A DNA stretch of 7,160 nt from an uncultured Bacteroidota bacterium (GCA_903837025.1 CAILTC010000636.1:1-7160), one strand, 5' to 3'. Counted from the first letter of the stretch, positions 1 to 6,074 are shown. A program made the numbers and translations. Notes: a model not told the origin generated them from the letters alone.

Positions 1-54
1 GAACAGGTATCCGAAATGGATTTTGAATGGAGTGTTAGGACAAAATTAGGTTAA
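1..54 (+). CDS. C-terminal end of an unidentified upstream gene (partial)
   Basis: Frame 1 is open from the window edge to a TAA at 52-54 and gives 17 residues ending in DFEWSVRTKLG. A second forward frame is also open to a TAG at 47-49, so the frame is not certain. A coding end is supported mainly by the strong terminator 23 bases downstream. The aromatic and basic alternation would fit the last strand of an outer-membrane beta-barrel, but 17 residues are too few to assign a family. No start codon for a minus-strand gene is visible in this stretch. Confidence 0.35.
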   Translation, partial: EQVSEMDFEWSVRTKLG

Positions 55-77
55 TTAGAATTAGAGTAAAAAAAGCA

Positions 78-112
78 AAAAAAAGCTTCGTTACGAAAAC
101 GAAGCTTTTTTT
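78..112 (+). terminator. Strong intrinsic terminator, probably bidirectional
   Basis: A perfect 15-bp inverted repeat (78-92 with 98-112) surrounds a 5-base loop. The core is AAGCTTCGTT pairing with AACGAAGCTT. The outer arms are a run of A on the left and a run of T on the right, so a U-tract is present in both directions. It closes the gene ending at 54 and isolates the grpE operon from upstream read-through. Confidence 0.9.
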
Positions 113-317
113 AATATAAGGTAAAGTGAATTAATAATTATTTAGAAGCCAGGAAGCTAACCTTAAGTTTAAATTTTGGAATTAATCTAAAAACTGAATA
201 CTCACAAATTTAGGTAAACTATAACCTTATAGTCTTAAAATTTTATTAAAGTTTAGACCAAATGCATAAGCTGTAATTTTTCTGACAAGTTCAAGCGGAA
301 GTCATAAATAAAAATAG
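113..317. other. Non-coding leader region upstream of grpE
   Basis: About 200 bases with no credible open reading frame on either strand. The only structures I can see are a short palindrome at 218-233 (listed separately) and an isolated TGACA at 283-287 that matches the TGACA pair at 318-330. No CIRCE operator, which would be expected for HrcA control, is visible. The length is unusual for this compact genome and could hold upstream activator sites. Confidence 0.5.
218..233. repeat. Short perfect palindrome upstream of grpE
   Basis: ACTATAA-CC-TTATAGT is a perfect 7-bp inverted repeat with a 2-base centre. It extends by three more pairs (215-217 with 235-237) if base 234 is bulged. The tiny centre suits a dimeric DNA-binding protein better than an RNA hairpin. 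In AT-rich DNA such a repeat can arise by chance, so it is only a candidate operator. Confidence 0.35.
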
Positions 318-330
318 TGACAATTTGACA
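318..330. promoter_or_regulatory. TGACA-N3-TGACA repeat, candidate regulator site
   Basis: TGACA occurs twice, 8 bases apart from start to start (318-322 and 326-330), immediately upstream of the grpE promoter. Because TGnCA is nearly self-complementary, the site can be read either as a direct repeat or as a near-palindrome TGnCA-N3-TGnCA. It sits 13 bases upstream of the -24 GG, too close for a classical remote sigma-54 enhancer but suitable for a repressor or a proximal activator. It also contains the TTTG (324-327) usable as a -33 box. Confidence 0.4.
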
Positions 331-356
331 TTTTAAAAGTTTTGGCAGTACTTTTG
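324..356 (+). promoter_or_regulatory. Bacteroidota sigma-A-type promoter candidate for grpE-dnaJ
   Basis: TTTG at 324-327 and TACTTTTG at 349-356 match the Bacteroidota pattern TTTG-N17-23-TAnnTTTG, with 21 bases between them. Transcription would start just past 360 and give a leader of about 15 bases to the ATG at 378. The -7 box overlaps the -12 GC of the sigma-54-like element, so the two readings compete for the same bases and sequence alone cannot decide between them. Confidence 0.5.
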
Positions 357-358
357 CA
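342..358 (+). promoter_or_regulatory. Sigma-54 (RpoN)-type -24/-12 promoter before grpE
   Basis: TTGGCAGTACTTTTGCA matches the RpoN consensus YTGGCACGrNNNTTGCW at the defining positions. GG at 344-345 and GC at 356-357 are exactly 10 bases apart, with TTGGCA and TTGCA complete around them; only the two bases after TTGGCA differ. The start of transcription would be near 368-370, a few bases before the ATG at 378. If used, grpE-dnaJ would depend on an AAA+ activator, and such a protein is encoded at 4812-5975. The function is inferred from the match alone. Confidence 0.55.
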
Positions 359-377
359 ATCTAAACGAAAGTATAAA

Positions 378-971
378 ATGAAGTTTAAGAATATTTTTAA
401 AAATAATACAAGAATGACTACTGAAAACACGCTAAATGACGAAATTGTTGATCAAACACCAATTGAGAACAATGAAAATAATTCGGATGCTATGGACGCA
501 ACAATCGAAGAAAGAGTTGAAGAAATAACAAAAGAAGAACAATTATCTCAAGATTTAGTTTCTGAAAGAGATAAATTCTTGCGTTTATTTGCAGAATTTG
601 AAAACTACAAACGCAGAACTTCAAAAGAACGTATCGAATTGTTTAAAACTGCCAATCAAGAAGTTTTACTTGCTTTGCTTCCAGTATTAGACGATTTTGA
701 CAGAGCCATTACCGAAATTAAAAAAACGGATGACAATGTTTTAATTCAAGGGGTTGAACTTATTAGTGAAAAGTTGAAGAATACTTTATTTTCAAAAGGA
801 CTAGAACTTGTTGATGTTAAAGCTGGCGATACTTTTGATGCTGATTTTGCTGAAGCAATTACTCAAATTCCTGCACCAAAAATGAAAGGTAAAATTGTTG
901 ATGTTCTAGAAAAAGGATACAAATTAGGCGATAAAATTATTCGTTTTCCAAAAGTCGTAATAGGTCAATAG
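378..971 (+). CDS. grpE: GrpE, nucleotide exchange factor of DnaK
   Basis: GrpE is a cytoplasmic dimer that speeds ADP release from DnaK in the DnaK-DnaJ-GrpE folding cycle. The 197-residue protein has the family layout. Residues 1-50 are a polar, disordered N-terminus. About 50-90 form the long charged helix containing FAEFENYKRRTSKER. About 91-140 form the helical bundle with LLPVLDDFDRA. From 141 to the end is the beta-wing with FDADFAEAITQIP and EKGYKLGDKIIRFPKVVI. The frame opens at a TTG (342), but that codon is the -24 box of the promoter, so it would not be transcribed. ATG 378 begins MKFKNIFKN; ATG 414 (MTTENT) is a possible alternative, since no Shine-Dalgarno sequence helps the choice. 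dnaJ follows 113 bases downstream and is probably cotranscribed. DnaK is not in the window. Confidence 0.95.
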   Translation: MKFKNIFKNNTRMTTENTLNDEIVDQTPIENNENNSDAMDATIEERVEEITKEEQLSQDLVSERDKFLRLFAEFENYKRRTSKERIELFKTANQEVLLALLPVLDDFDRAITEIKKTDDNVLIQGVELISEKLKNTLFSKGLELVDVKAGDTFDADFAEAITQIPAPKMKGKIVDVLEKGYKLGDKIIRFPKVVIGQ

Positions 972-974
972 GTC

Positions 975-1075
975 GTAGAGACACGATTTATCGCATCTGA
1001 ATAATATAGAAGTAGCGTTTTATCACACCTGAATAAAGGATGAGACGCTATAAATTGCGTCTGTATCAATACAAA
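975..1075. repeat. Three degenerate copies of a REP-like hairpin repeat between grpE and dnaJ
   Basis: Three units of about 31-33 bases follow one another: 975-1006, 1007-1038 and 1039-1071. They align with a shared skeleton GAGAC..GATTTATCGC.TCTGAATAA. Unit 1 begins with GTAG and can fold AGA..CGAT with ATCG..TCT (979-998, two mismatches). Unit 3 has a perfect AGACGC (1043-1048) with GCGTCT (1057-1062). From memory this resembles a GTAGAGACGCGATTTATCGCGTCT repeat that is dispersed in Flavobacterium and other genomes. It lies within the operon, so the hairpins would be in the mRNA and could tune the grpE:dnaJ ratio. It also creates a false dnaJ start at 1040. Confidence 0.65.
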
Positions 1076-1084
1076 AAATTAATA

Positions 1085-2212
1085 ATGAAAAAAGATTTTT
1101 ACGAAATATTAGGCATTAGCAAAAGCGCCAATGCTGCCGAAATAAAAAAAGCATACCGAAAAAAAGCACTTGAGCATCATCCTGACAAAAATCCTGGTGA
1201 TTCAGCTGCGGAAGAAAAATTCAAATTGGCTGCCGAAGCTTATGAAATATTAAGTGATCCTAATAAAAAAGCCAAATACGATCAATACGGTCATCAAGCT
1301 TTTGATGGTGGTTCTGGTGGTTTTAATGGCGGTGGTGGTCATGGTGGAATGAATATGGATGATATCTTTAGTCAGTTTGGAGATATTTTTGGAAGCGCTT
1401 TTGGTGGAGGTGGTGGTTTTAACGGTGGTGGCGGTGGTTCACGTCGTGTTAAAGGAAGTAACCTTCGCATCAAAGTGAAACTGACTCTCGAAGAAATTGC
1501 TAACGGTGTTGAGAAAAAAGTAAAAGTAAAACGTAAGGTTCAAGCTCAAGGAGTTTCATACAGAACTTGTTCTACCTGTAACGGTCAAGGTCAAGTGATG
1601 CGAGTGACCAATACGATTTTAGGTCGTATGCAATCGGCTTCTACTTGTCCAACTTGTGGTGGTTCAGGTCAAATATTAGATAAAAAACCAGCCGATGCAG
1701 ACTCTCAAGGAATGATTCTTGAAGATGAAACGGTAACCATAAAAATCCCTGCGGGTGTGGTTGACGGAATGCAATTGAAAGTTTCTAGTAAAGGAAACGA
1801 CGCTCCAGGAAATAGTGTTCCCGGTGATTTGATTGTTGCTATCGAAGAAATCGAACATGAATTTTTGAAACGCGAAGGTGAGAATTTACATTATGATTTA
1901 TACATCAGTTTTTCGGAAGCGGTTCTTGGAATATCAAAAGATATTTCGGCCATAAACGGAAAAGTGAGAATAAAACTAGACGAAGGAATTCAGTCGGGTA
2001 AAATTCTACGATTGAAAGGAAAAGGGATTCCAAATATAAATGGCTACGCAAATGGGGATTTATTAGTTCACGTAAACGTTTGGACGCCAAAAACACTGAA
2101 CAAAGAACAAAAACTATTTTTTGAGAAAAATCTTGAAGACGAAAATTTTATTCCAAGTCCAGAAAAAGGAGACAAATCCTTCTTTGATAAAGTAAAAGAT
2201 ATGTTCTCGTAG
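1085..2212 (+). CDS. dnaJ: DnaJ (Hsp40) with a reduced, single-zinc-centre cysteine region
   Basis: DnaJ delivers unfolded clients to DnaK and stimulates its ATPase. In the 375-residue product the J domain is residues 1-68 with HPD at 32-34. A Gly/Phe-rich linker spans 74-118 with [10 protein letters not shown] in its middle. The zinc region is about 160-196. Two substrate-binding beta domains containing GDLIVAIEE and [22 protein letters not shown] fill about 200-345, followed by the dimerisation end. Only two of the usual four CXXCXGXG motifs are present, at Cys162/165 and Cys188/191; by spacing they correspond to motifs 2 and 3 (zinc centre II). Motifs 1 and 4 are absent, with no frameshift. 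ATG 1085 gives the standard [10 protein letters not shown] start; the ATG at 1040 lies in a repeat and would add 15 unrelated residues. Confidence 0.95.
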   Translation: MKKDFYEILGISKSANAAEIKKAYRKKALEHHPDKNPGDSAAEEKFKLAAEAYEILSDPNKKAKYDQYGHQAFDGGSGGFNGGGGHGGMNMDDIFSQFGDIFGSAFGGGGGFNGGGGGSRRVKGSNLRIKVKLTLEEIANGVEKKVKVKRKVQAQGVSYRTCSTCNGQGQVMRVTNTILGRMQSASTCPTCGGSGQILDKKPADADSQGMILEDETVTIKIPAGVVDGMQLKVSSKGNDAPGNSVPGDLIVAIEEIEHEFLKREGENLHYDLYISFSEAVLGISKDISAINGKVRIKLDEGIQSGKILRLKGKGIPNINGYANGDLLVHVNVWTPKTLNKEQKLFFEKNLEDENFIPSPEKGDKSFFDKVKDMFS

Positions 2213-2233
2213 TTTTTAACTATCAGAATTTTT

Positions 2234-2266
2234 CCCATCCATGTGAAAACAGGGGTGGGTTTTTTT
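2234..2266 (+). terminator. Intrinsic terminator of the grpE-dnaJ operon
   Basis: CCCATCC (2234-2240) pairs with GGGTGGG (2253-2259) through seven pairs including one G-U, with a 12-base loop, and is followed at once by seven T. It lies 21 bases after the dnaJ stop and separates the chaperone operon from the ABC transporter genes. A small GGAC/GTCC hairpin (2317-2328) further on, in the leader of the next gene, has no evident role. Confidence 0.85.
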
Positions 2267-2357
2267 GTTTTATTTAACACCTTATTGCGGCTATTTTTCT
2301 ATTTTTACAAACCCGAGGACGGATGTCCGAAAAGAAGAATTAAATTAAATAATTAGA

Positions 2358-3281
2358 ATGGGTAATATACTTGAAGTTAAAAATGTTGTCAAGAAATATG
2401 GCGATTATACTGCCTTAAATGAAGTTTCGCTTACCGTTCCTAAAGGAAGTATTTATGGACTTTTGGGTCCAAATGGTGCTGGTAAAACATCACTTATCCG
2501 AATTATCAATCAAATCACTATGCCGGATAGCGGCGAAATTTTGCTAGACGATGAAAAATTAAGTCCCAAACACATTCAACATATTGGCTATTTGCCCGAA
2601 GAACGCGGTTTGTATAAATCGATGAAAGTGGGCGAACAATGTTTGTATTTGGCACAAATGAAAGGGCTTTCAAAAGCCGAAGCCAAAAAACAATTAGAAT
2701 ATTGGTTCGAAAGACTTGGAATTCAAGGTTGGTGGAACAAGAAAATCGAGGAACTTTCGAAAGGAATGGCGCAGAAAGTACAATTTGTGGTATGCGTTTT
2801 ACATAAACCAAAATTACTAATTTTCGATGAGCCTTTCTCAGGATTCGATCCTGTAAATGCTAATATAATCAAAGACGAAATCCTCGAATTAAGAAACCAA
2901 GGATCGACCATCATTTTTTCTACACACCGTATGGAAAGCGTCGAAGAATTATGTGACCATATTGCGTTAATCCATAAATCAAATAAATTAATCGAAGGAA
3001 AATTAGACGATATCAAACGGGAATTCAGAACCAATAGTTTTGAAGTAGGTATTTTATCGGATAATGTTGAAGGATTGATGTATGACATTACTCAAAAATT
3101 CAAAGTGGGGACAACCAATTTCAAATCTCTCAACAACGAATTAAAATTAGAAATCCAGTTAGGCAATGCAACGCCAAATGAATTGCTAAATATTCTTGTT
3201 CAAAGAGGTCAAGTCACCCATTTTATTGAGAAAATTCCAAGTGTAAATGATATTTTCATTCAAGCAGTAAGTGAAAAATAA
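2358..3281 (+). CDS. ABC exporter ATP-binding protein, NatA-like
   Basis: This is the cytoplasmic ATPase that powers the membrane partner encoded next. In its 307 residues, Walker A is GPNGAGKT at 37-44, the signature LSKGM is at 133-137, Walker B LLIFDE is at 153-158, the D-loop SGFDP follows at 161-165, and the switch histidine is His190 in FSTH. The signature LSKGM in place of LSGGQ, and PEERGLY (80-86) where the Q-loop glutamine normally lies, are typical of the NatA/YhaQ branch. Residues about 225-307 form the C-terminal extension (DUF4162 type) seen in that branch. The permease gene starts 51 bases after the stop, so the two are probably one operon. NatAB in Bacillus exports sodium, but the substrate here cannot be read from sequence. 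I could not find a convincing promoter between 2267 and 2357. Confidence 0.92.
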   Translation: MGNILEVKNVVKKYGDYTALNEVSLTVPKGSIYGLLGPNGAGKTSLIRIINQITMPDSGEILLDDEKLSPKHIQHIGYLPEERGLYKSMKVGEQCLYLAQMKGLSKAEAKKQLEYWFERLGIQGWWNKKIEELSKGMAQKVQFVVCVLHKPKLLIFDEPFSGFDPVNANIIKDEILELRNQGSTIIFSTHRMESVEELCDHIALIHKSNKLIEGKLDDIKREFRTNSFEVGILSDNVEGLMYDITQKFKVGTTNFKSLNNELKLEIQLGNATPNELLNILVQRGQVTHFIEKIPSVNDIFIQAVSEK

Positions 3282-3332
3282 TTCCACTATGACTTCTAAA
3301 CTTATAACTTTTCTAACGCATAACCTTTTTTA

Positions 3333-4649
3333 ATGAGTATAATAACATTAATAATAAAAAGAGAATTTATAGCCAAAGTGCGCAATAAATCATTCATCGT
3401 AATGACTTTCTTAAGTCCGTTTCTTTTTGTGGGAATCGCTGCTTTTGTTGGTTATTTGAGTTCGATGAAAGCCGATACAAAACGAGTTGCCATTCATGAT
3501 GAATCTGGTTTGTTTACCAAGGAATTCGTGTCTTTGAACAAAAAAAATGGCGAATATAAATACTATGATTTGTCCTTAATAGATGTCAAATATTTAAAAG
3601 ATAGTATTACCAATGAAAGCTTCGAAGGATTACTTTACATCCCGAAAGCGACAAATGCCAACGATTTAGAACATAAAATCCAGTTTATCTCAAACGAAAG
3701 TCCGAGTATTTCATTCATCGAAAAAGTGCAAGATATAATTGCCAAAAAACTCACCAAAAGTAATTTTGAAAAAGCCAAATTAGATACCTTGGCTATCAAA
3801 AATGCGCAAGCCAAAGTGAATATTAATCTGGCCAAAGCTTCGGGAGAGCAAAGTGTCAAAGGACTTAACGAAATTAAGATTGCCATAGGTGGCGCATTTG
3901 GTTACCTGATTATGATGTTCATCATCATTTACGGAAACATGGTCATGCGCAGCGTCATTGAAGAAAAAACAAATCGTATTGTCGAAATTATCATTTCTTC
4001 AGTAAAACCATTCCAATTGATGATGGGGAAAATCATAGGAACTTCATTAGCAGGATTGTTACAATTCTTTATTTGGGCTATAATTGGGTTCACATTAATG
4101 TTTGTTGCCTCTACTTTTTTTGGTATAGACGCTAGTCCAACTGCAAAAATTCCACCTGCAATGATGCACAGCGCGCAGCAAGAATTCGCGGGAACCGCTC
4201 AAATGTACATTAAGGAATTATGGGGTTTACCCATCGCCACAATACTAATTTGTTTTGTGATTTATTTCATCGGAGGTTACTTTTTATACAGTTCATTTTA
4301 TGCCTCCATTGGAGCCGCAGTCGATAGTGAAACCGATTCACAGCAGTTTCTTTTACCTATAATAATGCCATTAATTTTGGCTGTTTACATCGGATTTTTT
4401 ACGGTAATCAACGATCCACACGGAACAATTGCAACCGTTTTTTCCATGATTCCGCTCACGTCGCCTATCGTGATGTTGATGCGAATTCCGTTTGGCGTGC
4501 CTTGGTGGCAACTGGCAATTTCGATAACACTCCTTTTTGCGACCTTCTTTTGTGTGGTTTGGTTTGCTGCAAAAATATACCGAGTAGGAATATTAATGTA
4601 CGGCAAAAAACCAACATGGAAAGAATTATATAAATGGTTAAACTATTAA
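3333..4649 (+). CDS. ABC-2 type exporter permease, NatB-like
   Basis: This 438-residue inner-membrane protein is the partner of the preceding ATPase. It has one N-terminal membrane helix (about 20-43), then a soluble domain of about 140 residues (45-183) expected outside the membrane. A block of hydrophobic segments follows at about 184-206, 232-263, 299-326, 338-359, 366-388 and 391-414. Between the first two of these lies the cytoplasmic stretch VIEEKTNRIVEIIISSVKP (208-226), the conserved coupling region of the NatB/ABC2_membrane_3 family. The domain order and length are normal for the family. The C-terminus is short and cytoplasmic. The pair could export ions, a peptide or another toxic compound; I cannot choose between these. 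Confidence 0.9.
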   Translation: MSIITLIIKREFIAKVRNKSFIVMTFLSPFLFVGIAAFVGYLSSMKADTKRVAIHDESGLFTKEFVSLNKKNGEYKYYDLSLIDVKYLKDSITNESFEGLLYIPKATNANDLEHKIQFISNESPSISFIEKVQDIIAKKLTKSNFEKAKLDTLAIKNAQAKVNINLAKASGEQSVKGLNEIKIAIGGAFGYLIMMFIIIYGNMVMRSVIEEKTNRIVEIIISSVKPFQLMMGKIIGTSLAGLLQFFIWAIIGFTLMFVASTFFGIDASPTAKIPPAMMHSAQQEFAGTAQMYIKELWGLPIATILICFVIYFIGGYFLYSSFYASIGAAVDSETDSQQFLLPIIMPLILAVYIGFFTVINDPHGTIATVFSMIPLTSPIVMLMRIPFGVPWWQLAISITLLFATFFCVVWFAAKIYRVGILMYGKKPTWKELYKWLNY

Positions 4650-4650
4650 C

Positions 4651-4734
4651 TAGGAGCTATTTCCAGCTATTCGTTGCAATCTCCCGAAGAAAAATCGGGA
4701 GGATTTCCACTTCTATCTGGGCTAGGGCATTCGT
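4651..4734. repeat. Dispersed-type intergenic repeat with a central hairpin
   Basis: The centre is CTCCCGA (4681-4687) pairing with TCGGGAG (4695-4701), extended by AAT/ATT past one bulged base. The flanks, GGAGCTATTTCCAGCTAT on the left and GGATTTCCACTTCTATCTGG on the right, are also partly complementary, so the whole element could fold as one long imperfect hairpin. The text closely resembles a repeat that I remember as highly abundant between genes in Flavobacterium genomes. It starts two bases after the permease stop. No T-run follows the central stem, so it is not a standard terminator, although it may weaken read-through. Confidence 0.6.
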
Positions 4735-4770
4735 TTTTTAAGAACTTTGCTGCTAATTAGAGATAAAAAA

Positions 4771-4794
4771 CTTTGTGACTTTGTGCCTTCGTGG
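4771..4794. repeat. Short tandem repeat, three 8-base units
   Basis: CTTTGTGA, CTTTGTGC and CTTCGTGG follow directly, 18 bases before the response-regulator start. The pattern resembles a CTTTGTG/CTTTGCG intergenic repeat that I recall from flavobacterial genomes. The third unit supplies the GTG at 4791, which lengthens the reading frame artificially. No promoter consensus is clear here. Confidence 0.5.
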
Positions 4795-4811
4795 CAATAA
4801 AACAACGATAT

Positions 4812-5975
4812 ATGAGCAAAATACTAATCATAGAAGACGAGGCCGCTATTCGAAGAGTACTTTCAAAGATACTTTCCGAAGAAAGCGATACCTATATTGT
4901 AGAAGATGCTGAAGATGGTCTTGCCGGTCTCGAAAAAATAAAAAACAACGACTACGATCTGGTTTTGTGCGATATCAAAATGCCCAAAATGGACGGAGTT
5001 GAAGTCCTTGAAGCTGTAAAAAAAATAAAACCCGAAATTCCGATGGTGATGATTTCTGGTCATGGCGATATGGAAACTGCTATACAAACCATGCGAATGG
5101 GAGCCTTTGATTATATCTCGAAACCACCCGATTTAAACCGGTTATTGAATACTGTTCGCAATGCTTTAGACCGAAAACAACTCGTTGTCGAGAACAAAAT
5201 TCTGAAGAAAAAAGTCAATAAGAATTATGAAATGATAGGCGAAAGCGATGCCATCAATCAGATCAAAGTGATGATTGAAAAAGTCGCTCAAACCGAAGCT
5301 AGAGTTTTGATAACGGGACCCAACGGAACCGGAAAAGAACTTGTAGCACATCAATTACACGAACAAAGTCATAGAGCAAGTTTTCCGTTGATCGAAGTGA
5401 ATTGTGCTGCAATTCCGAGCGAATTGATCGAAAGCGAATTGTTCGGTCACGTAAAAGGAGCTTTTACATCGGCGGTAAAAGATCGTGCCGGAAAATTTGA
5501 AGCAGCTGATAAAGGAACTATTTTTCTGGATGAAATTGGTGATATGAGCCTTTCGGCGCAAGCCAAAGTTTTGAGAGCTTTACAAGAAAGTATGATTACC
5601 CGAGTGGGAGCCGATAAAGACATTAAAGTGGATGTTCGAGTGGTTGCGGCAACCAATAAAAATTTAAAAACCGAGATTGCTGAAGGGCGTTTTCGAGAAG
5701 ATTTATACCATCGTTTGGCCGTAATCTTGATAAAGGTTCCAGCATTAAACGATAGAAGAACCGATATTCCGATGCTGATTTCGCATTTTGCCGAAAAAAT
5801 TGCTTCGGAACAAGGAAATGCCAAAAAAGAATTTTCGGCAGAAGCCATCCAATTATTACAAGAATACGATTGGACAGGGAATATTCGCGAATTACGAAAT
5901 GTAGTCGAACGATTGATTATCCTTGGTGGAAACGAGATTTCGGAAAATGATGTGCAGCTATTTGCCTCAAAATAA
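4812..5975 (+). CDS. Sigma-54-dependent response regulator lacking a DNA-binding domain
   Basis: This is an NtrC-family activator: phosphorylation drives an AAA+ ring that remodels sigma-54 RNA polymerase. In 387 residues the receiver domain is 1-120 with acidic residues 9-10, phospho-acceptor Asp54, Ser82 and Lys104. A linker helix follows at about 115-137. The AAA+ domain spans about 140-372, with Walker A GPNGTGKE (169-176), the sigma-54 contact loop GAFTSA (216-221, usually GAFTGA), Walker B GTIFLDEIGD (235-244), arginine-finger region GRFREDLYHRL (292-302) and WTGNIRELRN (354-363). Only about 15 residues follow, so the Fis-type helix-turn-helix of most NtrC-like proteins (often 440-480 residues) is absent. 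No histidine kinase gene lies in the window. ATG 4812 gives MSKILIIEDE; the upstream GTG 4791 lies in a tandem repeat. Targets are unknown. Confidence 0.93.
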   Translation: MSKILIIEDEAAIRRVLSKILSEESDTYIVEDAEDGLAGLEKIKNNDYDLVLCDIKMPKMDGVEVLEAVKKIKPEIPMVMISGHGDMETAIQTMRMGAFDYISKPPDLNRLLNTVRNALDRKQLVVENKILKKKVNKNYEMIGESDAINQIKVMIEKVAQTEARVLITGPNGTGKELVAHQLHEQSHRASFPLIEVNCAAIPSELIESELFGHVKGAFTSAVKDRAGKFEAADKGTIFLDEIGDMSLSAQAKVLRALQESMITRVGADKDIKVDVRVVAATNKNLKTEIAEGRFREDLYHRLAVILIKVPALNDRRTDIPMLISHFAEKIASEQGNAKKEFSAEAIQLLQEYDWTGNIRELRNVVERLIILGGNEISENDVQLFASK

Positions 5976-5980
5976 AAATT

Positions 5981-6073
5981 AATTTAATGATTTAAAAATT
6001 TAATGATTTAAAGATTCTGTATTTGTTTTTCAATCTTTTAATTTTTCAATTTTTTAATCTTTCAATCTTAAAT
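5981..6073. repeat. Two opposed arrays of 16-base units
   Basis: AATTTAATGATTTAAA occurs twice without a gap (5981-5996, 5997-6012). After a 13-base spacer, TTTTTCAATCTTTTAA (6026-6041), TTTTTCAATTTTTTAA (6042-6057) and a third, more diverged copy TCTTTCAATCTTAAA (6058-6072) follow with the same 16-base period. The right-hand unit is roughly the reverse complement of the left-hand one, and AAAGATT (6010-6016) can pair with AATCTTT (6032-6038). The block fills the gap between the response regulator and the helicase-like gene. I see no promoter consensus in it. Confidence 0.6.
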
Positions 6074-6074
6074 A

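Noticed and set aside
25..40. GAGTGTTAG near the window start as half of a CIRCE (HrcA) operator
   Set aside because: No matching TTAGCACTC half is visible, and it lies upstream of the terminator and over 300 bases from grpE.
342..377. TTG start giving GrpE 12 extra N-terminal residues
   Set aside because: The codon lies within the -24 promoter element and upstream of any expected transcript start; the extra residues are not GrpE-like.
1040..1084. ATG start giving DnaJ 15 extra residues
   Set aside because: The stretch is encoded by a degenerate repeat, and DnaJ proteins begin at the M-K-K-D-F-Y motif, which matches ATG 1085.
2264..2310. Possible promoter of the ABC transporter genes (TTTG at 2264-2267 with TATTTTTC at 2292, or TATTTTTA at 2300)
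   Set aside because: The -7 boxes lack the final G and the spacings (24 or 32) are outside the usual 17-23; the TTTG also belongs to the terminator tail.
4681..4701. CTCCCGA/TCGGGAG hairpin as terminator of the ABC operon
   Set aside because: It is followed by GATTTCCACTT with no T-run, and it forms the centre of a larger repeat.
4792..4806. TGGCA at 4792-4796 as a second sigma-54 -24 element before the response regulator
   Set aside because: No GC occurs 10 bases after the GG; the bases there are AC.
5447..5848. A 133-codon open frame on the minus strand inside the response-regulator gene
   Set aside because: It is antisense to conserved AAA+ motifs and its product has no recognisable fold; it is a shadow of the forward frame, as are the other minus-strand frames.
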